In this document: in pieces, positions 7,861 to 19,529 of the stretch
Layout: every line of letters starts with the position of its first letter
Numbering within the stretch: the first letter of the stretch is position 1
NCBI GenBank assembly: GCA_937934295.1
Contig: CALHAI010000020.1
Coordinates: forward strand, 1-57,141
Direction of reading: 5' to 3'
Length of the DNA stretch: 57,141 bases
DNA from: an uncultured Blastocatellia bacterium
Lineage (GTDB): Bacteria; Acidobacteriota; Blastocatellia; HR10
The notes under the pieces: generated by a model
What the model was told of the DNA's origin: nothing
Database searches by the model: none
What the model saw: only the letters and a program-made list of their open reading frames with translations
Translations under genes and position numbers: made by a program

Positions 7861-8232
7861 TCACCGTCCGCGACTCCCTGCGAGGTCCAGCTTCTTTTTG
7901 AGATACGCGCGCAGAGCGACGGCATTGTTGTGCTCCAAATGGCGAGCGCTGTAAAGCAGCGTGATTGTCCCTTGACGCGCGGCTTCCAGCAGCGGCCGCC
8001 AGGCTTCCGGCTTTCGATCCAGCTCAGCGAAGTAGCGGCGCTGGAACTCCTCCCACTTCTTCGGATCGTGGGCGAACCATCGGCGCAGCGCATCGCTGGG
8101 AGCGACGTCTCTCACCCACGCATCCAGGGAGAGCCTCTCCTTCTTCATCCCGCGGGGCCAGAAGCGCTCGACGAGAAAGCGACGCCCATCCCCGGGGTCC
8201 GGGGGATCATATACGCGCTTGAGGCGGATCAT
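7861..8232 (-). CDS. DUF488 family protein (YeaO-like)
   Basis: A 123-residue member of the DUF488 family, with the hallmarks KRVYDPPDPGDGRRFLVERFWPRG near the N-terminus and WFAHDPKKWEEFQRRYFAEL in the middle, and LLYSARHLEHNNAVAL near the end. The family is cytoplasmic and uncharacterised. Length is normal. It is 69 nt downstream of the redoxin-like gene on the same strand, so the two may be cotranscribed. Confidence 0.85.
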   Translation of the reverse strand: MIRLKRVYDPPDPGDGRRFLVERFWPRGMKKERLSLDAWVRDVAPSDALRRWFAHDPKKWEEFQRRYFAELDRKPEAWRPLLEAARQGTITLLYSARHLEHNNAVALRAYLKKKLDLAGSRGR

Positions 8233-8301
8233 CGCGCCGACTCCGTGTCCACTTTGCTGCTCTCGCGTAGCGCCCGGCTACGCCGGCCATTCCGAAACCC
8301 C

Positions 8302-8760
8302 TCACTCTGGGCATTGTGCTTCCGTGAAGCGGATCCACGAGAGGATCTCCTCCACGGAAGGGAGTGAGTGCCCTTCTGCGGCTACACCAACGTAATAAAT
8401 CTCGCCATAGCGATCGGCGATCAGGAGCGTCCCCCGCTCCACCGCTTCGTATCGGTGATGGGCGCGCTTGTCCGCGTCCGCGAGGATGGGAAAGGGGAAG
8501 GGGTGGGCTCGCGCGATCGCTTCCGCCGCTTCACGCGGACCCGGGACGATCGCCAGGACCTCGGCGCCTTCTTGACGGATCTCCGCATAGCGATCGGCCA
8601 ATGCGAGGAGTCGCTCGAAAAGGGCAGCGTCACGCGATTCGCCCAGCAGGAGTAAGACGAGCGCATACCGCCCTCGATAATCCGAAATCCTCACCGGTTG
8701 CCCCGCCACACTGGTCAGCGTGACATCTGGAAGCAGCGCGCCCACGGTCAAGCCTGACAT
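8302..8760 (-). CDS. Redoxin/AhpC-TSA-fold protein lacking the peroxidatic cysteine
   Basis: A 152-residue thioredoxin-fold protein. ATG 8760 is chosen over an upstream ATG because GGGAGG stands 7 nt before it and the fold begins directly after (MSGLTVGALLPDVTLTSVAG). The region after the strand that should carry PxxxTxxC or CxxC reads LVLLLLGESRDAALFERL, with no Cys. The only Cys in the protein is the third residue from the C-terminus. It keeps the rest of the fold (VLAIVPGPREAAEAIARAHPF; PILADADKRAHHRY). It cannot work as a normal peroxiredoxin or TlpA-type oxidoreductase; a binding or regulatory role is possible. Confidence 0.75.
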   Translation of the reverse strand: MSGLTVGALLPDVTLTSVAGQPVRISDYRGRYALVLLLLGESRDAALFERLLALADRYAEIRQEGAEVLAIVPGPREAAEAIARAHPFPFPILADADKRAHHRYEAVERGTLLIADRYGEIYYVGVAAEGHSLPSVEEILSWIRFTEAQCPE

Positions 8761-8949
8761 GGCGTTCCCTCCCGCCGTTTCGTTTCGAATTTCGGGCCGG
8801 GGCCATCGACAGCGGGAGCATAACACCCCTTTGCGGCGGACGTCAACATGGCCGGGCGCGGGCGCTTTGCGTTGAGAACCCGCCGCAAAAGGAGCATTGG
8901 GGCTGTGAGGGAGGCCTCGCCTTTTCGGGTGTGACCCCTCTTGCCTGAC

Positions 8950-8979
8950 TTGTTACCTATGGGCCGTGCTCCTTACCAT
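8950..8979 (+). promoter_or_regulatory. Probable promoter giving a leaderless malQ mRNA
   Basis: TTGTTA (8950-8955), 18-nt spacer, TACCAT (8974-8979), then only 8 nt to ATG 8988, which has no Shine-Dalgarno. Predicted transcription start falls on or next to the start codon. Confidence 0.4.
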
Positions 8980-8987
8980 CTTTCCGT

Positions 8988-10526
8988 ATGCGTTGGCCGA
9001 GATCAAGTGGCATCTTGTTACACATCACCTCGTTGCCGAGCCGGTACGGGATCGGAGATCTCGGCCCGGAGGCGTATCGGTTCGTGGATTTCCTAGTCGA
9101 GACGGGACAGCGCATTTGGGCGATTCTTCCGCTTGGTCCGACGGGATATGGGGACTCCCCCTATCAAGGCTTCTCCGCTTTCGCCGGCAATCCTTTGTTG
9201 ATCAGCTTGGAGCGGCTCGTCGAAGAAGGCCTCCTTGCTCTCGAGGATCTTGAGGGCCCCGATTTCCCGGAGGGGACCGTGGATTACGAGCGCGTGATCC
9301 CCTTCAAGATGGCGTGCTTGCGCAAATCCTTTCAGCTATTCGTCGCGCGCGCATCGGATCGAGAGCGAGAAGCGTTCGAGGCGTTTTGTCAGGAGAACGC
9401 GTGGTGGCTTGAGGACTATGCGCTCTTCATGGCCGTCAAAGCCGCTCACGGCGGAGCAGTTTGGACCGCGTGGCCCCCCTCGATCGCTCATCGAGAGCCG
9501 GAGGCTCTGGCGCAATGGCGGGAGGCCTTAGCCGATGAGATCGTGATGTGGAAGTACTGGGAGTTTCAATTCTTCCGCCAGTGGGACGCGCTTCGTACCT
9601 TCTGTCGAGAGCGCGGCATTTGGATCCTGGGAGATCTTCCGATCTATGTCGCCCATGATAGCGCCGACGTCTGGGCGCATCGCGAGCTGTTCCATTTGGA
9701 TGAACGGGGCAATCCCACGGTCGTCGCCGGAGTCCCACCGGACTATTTCAGCGAGACGGGGCAGTTGTGGGGGAACCCCCTCTATCGGTGGGAGGTCATG
9801 GCCCGTTCGGGATATGCCTGGTGGATTGATCGCGTGCGATGGGCATTGCGCCTCGTGGACATCATTCGACTCGATCATTTCCGCGGGTTCGAGGCCTATT
9901 GGGAGATCCCGGCGGCGGAGCGAACGGCCGTGCGGGGTCGGTGGGTGAAAGGGCCGGCCGAAGCGCTCTTCGAAGCGCTGGAGCGAGCCGTGGGCGAGTT
10001 GCCCATTGTCGCGGAGAATCTCGGCGTGATCACCCCTGAGGTCGAAGCCCTCCGCAAACGCTTCGGATTTCCTGGCATGGCCGTCCTGCAGTTCGCGTTC
10101 GGCGGCGATCCACGTACCGCATCGTTCCTGCCCCACAATCATGAGCGCGATCTCGTCGTCTACACAGGCACGCATGACAACAATACGACCCTCGGATGGT
10201 GGAGCGAAGAGGAGAGCACGCTCGCGCCGGAACTGGTGCGGCGTGAGCGAGAGTTCGCCCGCAAGTATCTCGATCTCGACGATCGCCCCGTGCACTGGGC
10301 TTTCATCCGCGCGGCGCTTGGATCGGTGGCCGACATCGCCATCATCCCCCTTCAGGATGTGCTCGGATTGGGAAGCGAAGCGCGCATGAATCGCCCGGGG
10401 CAACCGACGGGGAATTGGCGCTGGCGGTTCCGTTGGGAGATGGTGACGCACGAGATTCGCCAACGCTTGCGCGAGCTGACGTGGATCTACGGCCGACTCC
10501 CTGAAGAAAGAGCTGAATTTCGCTGA
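8988..10526 (+). CDS. malQ: 4-alpha-glucanotransferase (amylomaltase)
   Basis: A 512-residue GH77 enzyme that transfers alpha-1,4-glucan segments between maltooligosaccharides in the cytoplasm. The start SGILLHITSLPSRYGIGDLG is the family's N-terminal hallmark. Asp296 (DIIRLDHFRG) is the nucleophile, Glu343 (IVAENLGVITPEV) the acid/base, and Asp397 (YTGTHDNNTT) the third carboxylate. Length is that of the short Thermus-type amylomaltases. ATG 8988 lacks an SD and is probably read from a leaderless mRNA. It is convergent with polA, with 19 nt between stops. Confidence 0.95.
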   Translation: MRWPRSSGILLHITSLPSRYGIGDLGPEAYRFVDFLVETGQRIWAILPLGPTGYGDSPYQGFSAFAGNPLLISLERLVEEGLLALEDLEGPDFPEGTVDYERVIPFKMACLRKSFQLFVARASDREREAFEAFCQENAWWLEDYALFMAVKAAHGGAVWTAWPPSIAHREPEALAQWREALADEIVMWKYWEFQFFRQWDALRTFCRERGIWILGDLPIYVAHDSADVWAHRELFHLDERGNPTVVAGVPPDYFSETGQLWGNPLYRWEVMARSGYAWWIDRVRWALRLVDIIRLDHFRGFEAYWEIPAAERTAVRGRWVKGPAEALFEALERAVGELPIVAENLGVITPEVEALRKRFGFPGMAVLQFAFGGDPRTASFLPHNHERDLVVYTGTHDNNTTLGWWSEEESTLAPELVRREREFARKYLDLDDRPVHWAFIRAALGSVADIAIIPLQDVLGLGSEARMNRPGQPTGNWRWRFRWEMVTHEIRQRLRELTWIYGRLPEERAEFR

Positions 10527-10545
10527 GGTTCACGGCGGAAGCGAG

Positions 10546-13164
<2,619 letters not shown>

Positions 13165-13172
13165 AGGCTCTT

Positions 13173-13202
13173 ATTGTACTCAGATGCCGTTCCCCCGCAC
13201 AA
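13173..13202 (-). promoter_or_regulatory. Probable promoter giving a leaderless polA mRNA
   Basis: On the - strand TTGTGC (13202-13197), 18-nt spacer, TACAAT (13178-13173), then 8 nt to ATG 13164. Transcription would start about 2 nt before the start codon. Confidence 0.45.
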
Positions 13203-13309
13203 TCTGAGGCGGGAGGCGTTCGTCCCGGGCGCCTCGCATTGACGGCGCGGGATGAATCTCGTAAGCTCAGTCGCCAACCTATCGAGCACCTAACCGGAGG
13301 GAACGAGGT

Positions 13310-14317
13310 ATGCGGAAGCTGCAGATCGCCATGCGCAACGTGCGTGTTCTCTGCTTAGCGGGACTCCTGCTCTTTCCAATGCCCTTCCGAGGGAGCGAGG
13401 GCGAGCTTCACGCCCGGTCGCAACTTCGGCCAATCATCACGGGTCGGAGTCTCGCTTTCTCGCCAGACGGTCACTTCATCGCCACAACGGGAGAGTACGG
13501 ATGGGTCTTGCTCTTTCGCGTCGCCGATGGGAGCTTCGTCAGGCACTTCTGGGGACATTTCGGTCCGACCACGTTCGTCGCCTTCTCGCCTTCAGGGACG
13601 TTGCTGGCGTCCGGGAGTCTCGACGAAAACTTCCATCTTCATCGCGTGGCTGATGGGCAACTGGTCGCGACCCAAGTCGGGCATCAGATGGGCATCAACG
13701 CGATCCTCTTCACAGCCGATGAAACACTGATGGTCTCGGCCAGCACCGATCGCGACATCCGCCTCTGGCGCGTCGGTGAGAACCCCTCGCTGCGAATCTT
13801 ACGCGGACATCGAGATCGCGTGGAAGCGCTCGTTCTGACCCCGGACGAGCGCGAACTGATCTCGGCGGGGTTCGATGGCGTGATCCGATTTTGGAGTTTT
13901 CCCGATGGGCGCGCCCTCGATGCGCTGCCGGCTCATGAAGCGCGCATCCTCGCGCTCGCGCTCTCCCCGGATGGCGAGTGGTTGGCTTCAGCGGGAGCGG
14001 ACCGAATGATCAAGGTCTGGAACCGACAAGAGCGAACGCTCGCGAAGGTGCTCGAAGGGCATACGGGTGCCGTGAACGCTCTGGCCTTCTCCCCAGATGG
14101 GACGCTCCTCGCCTCAGCGAGCGCGGATCACACGATTCGTCTCTGGCGCCTCTCCGATGGCGCGCTCGTTCGGACAAGCCTCGCTCATGCGGGCGAGGTG
14201 TTCGATGTGGCGTTTTCCCCAGATGGCACCCTCGTGGCCTCAAGTGGAAAGGATCGAGCGATTCGCCTCTGGAGGAGGGACGACGGAAGCCCCCTCCGGA
14301 CGATCACATCGCCATGA
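13310..14317 (+). CDS. Exported WD40-repeat protein
   Basis: A 335-residue protein with an N-terminal signal-like segment (hydrophobic stretch VLCLAGLLLFPMPF at about 14-27), then about seven WD40 repeats filling the rest. The repeats have the bacterial pattern of SPDGxxLASxxxDxxIRLWR, seen at least four times in the second half, and would close into one beta-propeller. No enzymatic domain is attached. GGAGG lies about 13 nt before ATG 13310. The gene is convergent with the OmpA-like gene. Function is unknown; WD40 proteins usually scaffold protein partners, here probably outside the cytoplasm. Confidence 0.85.
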   Translation: MRKLQIAMRNVRVLCLAGLLLFPMPFRGSEGELHARSQLRPIITGRSLAFSPDGHFIATTGEYGWVLLFRVADGSFVRHFWGHFGPTTFVAFSPSGTLLASGSLDENFHLHRVADGQLVATQVGHQMGINAILFTADETLMVSASTDRDIRLWRVGENPSLRILRGHRDRVEALVLTPDERELISAGFDGVIRFWSFPDGRALDALPAHEARILALALSPDGEWLASAGADRMIKVWNRQERTLAKVLEGHTGAVNALAFSPDGTLLASASADHTIRLWRLSDGALVRTSLAHAGEVFDVAFSPDGTLVASSGKDRAIRLWRRDDGSPLRTITSP

Positions 14318-14327
14318 CGTCCGAGAG

Positions 14328-15947
14328 TCATCTCGTCCCCGTTCCGGAGGTCGCGCGCGAGGGGGGATTCATCGAGCTCGCCGGGACGATGATGATCTCG
14401 ACGCGTTGGTTTCGACGGTGTGCGCGGGGTGTCGCCCCTTTCTCCAAGGGGGCATCTGCTCCCCGGCCGATCGGCTTCAGCCGCTCGCTCGGAACGCCTT
14501 TGGACATGAGGTAGGCGGCGACCGTGGCGGCGTTCGCTTCCGAGAGCGCCTTGAGTCGCTCAGGGGAACCGGATCCGCTCACGTGTCCTTCGATCATGTA
14601 GGTCCCCAGGGAGAATGTCGCCAGGATCGTGGCGATGTAATCGAGCTTTGGGAGGACATCGCGCCGAAGTTGCGGCGTGCCCGGCGTTCGGGTCGGGATG
14701 AAAAGCTCCTCATTCGGCAAGACGAGGATGAAGCGATCGCCCTCGTCACGTGTCTCCACGATGCGCGCGAGCGCGAGTTTCGCGCGATGCTCATTGATGG
14801 AGATGCTGCTCTGGCGAAGGAGGTGTAGGTCTTCGGCGAGGGCTCTCGTTCGCGCTTGTTCTTCAGCGAGCTGCCGGGAGAGCCGCTCGATCTCCTCCCG
14901 AGAGCGCTTCTCCGATTCGGAACTTTGAGCTGCGCGTCGTTCCGCCTGCACCAGCGCCGCGCGCACCTCCTCAAGGCGATCGTGAGCATCACGAAGGTCG
15001 CGCTCTCGCTCCTCCACACGTCGGCGCAGCTCATCGCGCTCGGCGGTCATGCGGTCGAGATCCTCGCGCAGCTCCTTCATCTGATCTTCCGCGTCAGCGA
15101 GCGCCATCTCGCGCTGCCGTTGTTGGGCGGCCTCTCGCCGTTCGCGAGCAAGCCGACGGGCCATCTCGGCCATGACGATGGCGCGTCGCGCCAGGATGGC
15201 AGCTCGTTCATCGAAACCGCGCTCGAAGGCGCGCTCGGCTTCTTCCCAAAGCGCCTCGGCGCGTCGCACTTCTGGATCCGCGTGCTCGCTCACTCGGAAG
15301 AAGCGGGCGAGATCCAACGCGCGACGCGCTTCGAGCAACTCGACCGGCATCTCACGATCGCGCTCCGTACTCACGCGCTCTTCCCGCCAGGGGACGCTCT
15401 CCATACCAATATCGCCGCGAAAGTGGACTTCGACGGGCTCCACCTCCAATCCCTCTTTCTCATCGGGGGGCAGGCTCGCCAGTACGACTTCACGGCTCGG
15501 CGCTTCTACGAGGAAGTGTGGCTCGGCAGTCATCACCAAGCAAAAGGTGCGTTGTCGCGTCGCCGTCTCGATCGTCCCTCCCCACGAGCGGGCGAAGATG
15601 CGGAGAATGCTCGTCTTCCGCGGGCGAAATTCCCCGATATTCTCCACAAGTCCTTCGGGCGTGACCGCCCAAAAGACATACGTCGCATATTGCCGGTGGC
15701 TCGGGGGATCGAGGTCCTTCACCGTGATCGTGAGCCGCGCGATCCCATCCTTATACTGAACCGCCGCCGTGCCCGACGTGCGGCTGTAGCGCATCGTCCC
15801 GCGCAGTCTCAGCTCGACCTTCCGGTCGGTGGGGAACGTAGCGGCCGTCGCGCGAAAGATGAAGTCGCTTCGCTCTTGAGCGAAGGCCACCGCGTGAAGA
15901 GGAACCCATAGAGCCCACGCGATCGCGAAAAAGCGCCCTCGCCTCAT
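14328..15947 (-). CDS. OmpA-family envelope protein with a long coiled coil
   Basis: A 539-residue exported protein. A signal peptide (about 1-23) is followed by a beta-rich domain to about 180. An Arg/Glu-rich region (about 220-390) full of heptad-like RREAxxR patterns predicts a long coiled coil. The OmpA-like peptidoglycan-binding domain is at about 425-525, with TYMIEGHVSGSGSPERLKAL and ANAATVAAYLMSKGV and ending in RRNQRVEII. It would tether the envelope to peptidoglycan. AAGGAGT precedes ATG 15947. It starts 21 nt after the VWA gene, so the two are likely one transcript. Confidence 0.85.
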   Translation of the reverse strand: MRRGRFFAIAWALWVPLHAVAFAQERSDFIFRATAATFPTDRKVELRLRGTMRYSRTSGTAAVQYKDGIARLTITVKDLDPPSHRQYATYVFWAVTPEGLVENIGEFRPRKTSILRIFARSWGGTIETATRQRTFCLVMTAEPHFLVEAPSREVVLASLPPDEKEGLEVEPVEVHFRGDIGMESVPWREERVSTERDREMPVELLEARRALDLARFFRVSEHADPEVRRAEALWEEAERAFERGFDERAAILARRAIVMAEMARRLARERREAAQQRQREMALADAEDQMKELREDLDRMTAERDELRRRVEERERDLRDAHDRLEEVRAALVQAERRAAQSSESEKRSREEIERLSRQLAEEQARTRALAEDLHLLRQSSISINEHRAKLALARIVETRDEGDRFILVLPNEELFIPTRTPGTPQLRRDVLPKLDYIATILATFSLGTYMIEGHVSGSGSPERLKALSEANAATVAAYLMSKGVPSERLKPIGRGADAPLEKGATPRAHRRNQRVEIIIVPASSMNPPSRATSGTGTR

Positions 15948-15968
15948 CGCAGAACTCCTTTCTGCGCC

Positions 15969-16967
15969 CTATGGCGCTTTCGGCGCGAAATATCCCGCGC
16001 GATGGCGCACGACCAGGTTGGGGCGTCCGACGATCTGCACATGGAGTCGGCGAAAGCGTCCATCGCGCGCGGTGTTCGTCGGATAGTAGGCGACCAGAAA
16101 CTGACTGCTCAAATCCTCGGCGATGCGGTGAAACGCCTCCTCAAGCGCGCGGTCATTCTCCGGATAATACGCGCGCCCGCCCGTCAGCGTGGTGAGGGCA
16201 TCGAGGGCGCGCGCGTTCACATCGGCGAAGCGAAAGGAATCGCTCAGTCCGATGGCGTAAATCAAAATGCCGGCGCGCTGTGCCCGCGCGATCACCTCAT
16301 GCTCGGATCGCCGACTGCTCGTGTCGTGACCGTCGGTGATGAGGATGAGGGCGCGCCGGACGCGATGCTCGAAGCGTTTGAGAAGGCGTTGCCCCATCGT
16401 CCCATCGAGGACCTCGTCGAGCGCGATGGAGATGGCGTCGTAGAGGGCCGTCCCCTGACTCGCGTACCCCGTATCCTCGCGCACGAGCCTCTGCAAGGCC
16501 TCCTGCAGTCGACGTTCGCTGCTCGTCAGACCGCACTGAAGATGTGTCACGCTGCGGAACGTGAGGAGCGCTGCGTAATCCTTCCCCCAGCGGAAAAATC
16601 GAGAGAAAAAGCGCTCGGCGGCCGCGCGCTCCTTGGGCCAGTTGAACTCCTGACTCCCGCTGAAATCCACAACCAACGCGACGAGCATCGGCAGATCTTG
16701 AGTCCGCCCGAAGAATTCGATCCGCTGCTCCACGCCGTCTTCCAACACGCGCACGTCCTCGCGCGTCAGATCCGTGACCGGTCGGTTCCGTTCGTCCGTG
16801 ACTGTGAAGACGACATCCACCAGGGTGCTCTCCAAAGAGAGGACCGGTTCCTGTTCCGGCGTCGGCGAGGGAGCCTTCTGCTGTCCCAGCGAGGAGAAGA
16901 GCAAACCTCCCCACAGCAGCACGAGAACGGTGCCTCTCACGCTCTTTTCGCCATACGCTCGCATCAT
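15969..16967 (-). CDS. VWA-domain exported protein ('VWFA-related Acidobacterial domain' type)
   Basis: A 332-residue protein. After a signal peptide (about 1-28) comes the family's lead-in strand VDVVFTVTDERNRPVTDLT and VLEDGVEQRIEFF. The VWA domain follows, with MIDAS motif DFSGS at about 110 and the later metal-binding LILITDGHDTSSR. The C-terminus (LVAYYPTN...RAGYFAPKAP) is typical of the acidobacterial family. These proteins are abundant in Acidobacteriota and of unknown role, probably metal-dependent protein binding at the cell surface. Cotranscribed with the OmpA-like gene downstream. Confidence 0.88.
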   Translation of the reverse strand: MMRAYGEKSVRGTVLVLLWGGLLFSSLGQQKAPSPTPEQEPVLSLESTLVDVVFTVTDERNRPVTDLTREDVRVLEDGVEQRIEFFGRTQDLPMLVALVVDFSGSQEFNWPKERAAAERFFSRFFRWGKDYAALLTFRSVTHLQCGLTSSERRLQEALQRLVREDTGYASQGTALYDAISIALDEVLDGTMGQRLLKRFEHRVRRALILITDGHDTSSRRSEHEVIARAQRAGILIYAIGLSDSFRFADVNARALDALTTLTGGRAYYPENDRALEEAFHRIAEDLSSQFLVAYYPTNTARDGRFRRLHVQIVGRPNLVVRHRAGYFAPKAP

Positions 16968-17011
16968 TGGTCAAAGGGATAGTGTAGCACATTCGGTGGC
17001 GCGCGGCCGGC

Positions 17012-18442
17012 TCACTGGAAGAACGGTCTCCACTTCTCCTCAGGTGGAGGCGGCGTGAGCAGGCTGCCCGCAATCAAACCGAGCAGCGAGATCGCCAACG
17101 CCGGATAGATCGTCTCGATCCCCGTCCGCTCGGTAAGCCCGGCGAAGTGCCAAATGAGGGTCACCAGCATCCCCCCGAGGATGGAGGCGATGCCGCCGGC
17201 CGTCGTCGCGCGCTTCCAGAGGAAACAGGCCAGGAGCGCCGGCGTGACGCCCACGCCGTACATCGTGTAGGAGAAGAGCGCCGCCCGCAGCACGGTCTCG
17301 AAAAATTGAATGAGAATGTAGCCCGAAATGCCCAATGCGATAACGGCCAGACGAGAGTAGAGCACGATCTGCCGCTCGCTCGCCCGCGGGTTGAGGAATC
17401 GCTGATAGATATCCCGAACCATGTTGGTCGCCGGGACGAGCAAGAAGCTATCACCTGTGGAGACAATGATGGCGACGGCGGCCGCCAGCAGGACACATCC
17501 GGCCACAACGGGAAGCCCTTCGCGCGCCGCATACAAGAGCACTTGCTCGCTTCGCCCCGAAGCTAACTCGGGAAAGAGGCTCGATCCGATGACGGCCAGC
17601 ATGATGATCATCGTCTCGATGAATACGGTTCCAATGATCCATCCGACGACGGCTTGTCGAGCCGCGCGAGCATCGCGAGCCGAAAAGAAGCGTTGATACA
17701 TGTTGGCCAGACCGAGCATCAGCAACAGCGTCGGCAGCGCATAGGAGAGCGCTTCCGTCACGGCGAAGCGCCCCATGAGGCTCAGGCGTTCGGCGGCGAT
17801 GTCGGCTCCCCAGTGAGCCGCCAGACGCTCTCGCACCCCCTCCCATCCTCCCGCTCGAGTTATGAGGAATGGATAGGCGAAGAAGATGCCCCCGAGCATC
17901 AAGAGGCCGTTGAAAATGTCCGTATAAGCGATCGAGAGCAGGCCCGCCGTCGCCGTGAATGCCGTCACGAAGAGGAAGGTGATGAATGTGCCCATCTTCG
18001 GGTCGAGTCCGGTGACGATGTTCAAGACCAATCCACCGGCGCGAAATTGATACGAGGCGATCACCGTATAGGCGATGATCGTCACAAACGTGCCCAGAAG
18101 CCGGGCCCATTGGTTGTAACGCATTTCGAGGACATCGGGGACGGTTAACTGTTCGAGCTTTCGCGCGCGCCCGGCGATGAAGTAGATCACCAGGAGCGCT
18201 ACCCAAACGCCCGCATCGAACCAGAGCGCCGCGAAGCCTTCGCGATAGGCGAGGCCCGCCCCCGCGATGATCGAACCCGAGCCAATCCACGTCGCCAGGA
18301 GCGTGCCGACGAGCACCGGCGCGCTCAGCTTTCGCCCGGCGACCATGAAGTCGGCCTCTGTCTTGACGATGCGCGAGGCGTAGAGGCTGACGCCAGTCAG
18401 AAAGGTCAAATATGCCAAAACGACGCTCAGATAGATGTTCAC
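17012..18442 (-). CDS. Sodium:solute symporter (SSS family)
   Basis: A 476-residue, roughly 13-helix membrane transporter. I choose GTG 18442 because the first membrane helix starts right there (VNIYLSVVLAYLTFLTGVSL) and a promoter sits just upstream; the longer open frame would add 74 residues of charged, non-homologous sequence. The Na+-site helix region TWIGSGSIIAGAGLAYREG and the central SIAYTDIFNGLLMLGGIFFA match the solute:Na+ symporter pattern. Substrate is unknown; members carry sugars, amino acids, carboxylates or nucleosides. No SD is visible, consistent with leaderless translation. Confidence 0.88.
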   Translation of the reverse strand: MNIYLSVVLAYLTFLTGVSLYASRIVKTEADFMVAGRKLSAPVLVGTLLATWIGSGSIIAGAGLAYREGFAALWFDAGVWVALLVIYFIAGRARKLEQLTVPDVLEMRYNQWARLLGTFVTIIAYTVIASYQFRAGGLVLNIVTGLDPKMGTFITFLFVTAFTATAGLLSIAYTDIFNGLLMLGGIFFAYPFLITRAGGWEGVRERLAAHWGADIAAERLSLMGRFAVTEALSYALPTLLLMLGLANMYQRFFSARDARAARQAVVGWIIGTVFIETMIIMLAVIGSSLFPELASGRSEQVLLYAAREGLPVVAGCVLLAAAVAIIVSTGDSFLLVPATNMVRDIYQRFLNPRASERQIVLYSRLAVIALGISGYILIQFFETVLRAALFSYTMYGVGVTPALLACFLWKRATTAGGIASILGGMLVTLIWHFAGLTERTGIETIYPALAISLLGLIAGSLLTPPPPEEKWRPFFQ

Positions 18443-18451
18443 GGATCGCTC

Positions 18452-18481
18452 AGAGTAGGGGAGGGCGAGACGTTTTGTCAA
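18452..18481 (-). promoter_or_regulatory. Promoter of the symporter gene, probably leaderless
   Basis: On the - strand TTGACA (18481-18476), 18-nt spacer, TACTCT (18457-18452), then 9 nt to the GTG start at 18442. Confidence 0.5.
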
Positions 18482-18697
18482 TAGGCGGGCATCGAATGAG
18501 GACGGGGACACTGGTCTTCGCGAGGAGAGCGCGTTTGATTCCTTGATGCCCGGAGAGGAGCCTCTCCCGAATCGGGCTCGAACGTTGGAGAAGGCATGTC
18601 TGGCGAAAAGACCTCCGCCTCGAACGAGACGCTCTCTGCAGACTCGCCGAAAGCGTTTCGGCACTCAGGGCATCGGGCATCTTGGGCCGGGATTTTC

Positions 18698-18727
18698 TTG
18701 ACAGAGCGGAAGCGGACCTGATATAAG
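18698..18727 (+). promoter_or_regulatory. Sigma-70 promoter of rpsU
   Basis: TTGACA (18698-18703), 18-nt spacer, TATAAG (18722-18727). The transcript would start about 30 nt before GTG 18765. Confidence 0.7.
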
Positions 18728-18764
18728 CTTCTGTTGCAAATGAAGAGTTCCAAGGAGGGAGAGA

Positions 18765-18965
18765 GTGGCGCTAATCATCGTCAACGAAGGAGAGTCCATC
18801 GAGAGCGCCCTTCGGCGCTTCAAGCGGAAGGTGCAGCAAGAGGACATCATCAAGGAGATCAAGAAGCATTCCTTCTACTTGAAGCCGGGTGAGAAGCGGC
18901 GGTTGAAGGAAGCGTTGGCACGAAAACGGCTGCGCCGTCGCCTGAGGCGCGAGATGGGAGAGTGA
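18765..18965 (+). CDS. rpsU: 30S ribosomal protein S21
   Basis: A 66-residue basic protein of the small ribosomal subunit that helps base-pairing of mRNA leaders to 16S rRNA. The family hallmarks are clear: VNEGESIESALRRFKRKV and KKHSFYLKPGEKRR, with an Arg-rich tail. The start is GTG 18765, with AAGGAGGGAG ending 4 nt before it. It is the first intact gene to the right of the symporter and is followed by decayed genes of the other strand. Confidence 0.97.
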   Translation: MALIIVNEGESIESALRRFKRKVQQEDIIKEIKKHSFYLKPGEKRRLKEALARKRLRRRLRREMGE

Positions 18966-19089
18966 GCGCGCCGCGGCCGTCGTAACGCCGGGCCTCTTTC
19001 CCTTCTTCATGCGGATGAGCGCCGCGACTCTCGTCTCACCTTATCCCCGACTTGGGAAGACGAGCACCGGACAGGGAGCGTGTCGAGTG

Positions 19090-19194
19090 ACGCGCCTCGA
19101 AGAGTTCGCGGATCTGGCGCGCGCTCTCGATCTGGCATGCGTAATCGGGGCCGTAGATTTCGGCGACGAGCGTTTGCAACACAGGTGGTCCTGG
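19090..19194 (-). pseudogene. Fragment of an RND-type efflux permease (CusA/CzcA-like)
   Basis: About 35 residues in one frame, including [19 protein letters not shown] followed by [13 protein letters not shown], match a periplasmic-loop segment of heavy-metal/HAE RND pumps. Typical members read '[32 protein letters not shown]'. Nothing else of the roughly 1000-residue permease is left. The fragment abuts the TolC-like remnant exactly in a different frame, suggesting a deletion junction near 19194. Confidence 0.55.
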
Positions 19195-19490
19195 GGAGGA
19201 ACTTTGGCGATCTTCATCCGCGCCCCCCACGCGGCGATCTCTTGAAGAGGTGGGCGTATGCGCCGCGTGATGTCACGGCTTCGCGCCTCGCGTTCGCCCT
19301 TCGGCACGCGTTGGGGTACGTTCACCGAAAAGCCCAGCGTCGTGTTCAAGGCCGCGCGCGCCATCACCACATCGCCTTCAGCGTGAATCTGCTGTTGGCG
19401 AAACTCGGCCAACTGCACCTCGGCCGTCGGGACATCCGAGATGATGACTAGTCCAGCTTCGAACAGATCGCGAATGCGCTTGGCATCGGC
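19195..19490 (-). pseudogene. Fragment of a TolC-like outer-membrane efflux protein
   Basis: An in-frame segment of about 98 residues: [20 protein letters not shown], then [20 protein letters not shown] and [17 protein letters not shown]. This heptad-rich pattern with 'xARAALNTxLGLPLDxP' is the helical hairpin of an outer-membrane factor of RND pumps. The remaining part (about [18 protein letters not shown]) fits the start of the second structural repeat. No signal peptide or barrel strands survive. Confidence 0.55.
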
Positions 19491-19529
19491 TCGGCCAAGC
19501 GCAAGGCATGAAGCGATGGAGCGAAAGAC

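Noticed and set aside
17012..18664. Longer start (74 extra codons) for the symporter
   Set aside because: The extension is Arg/Ser-rich with no membrane helix, and the promoter at 18452-18481 lies inside it.
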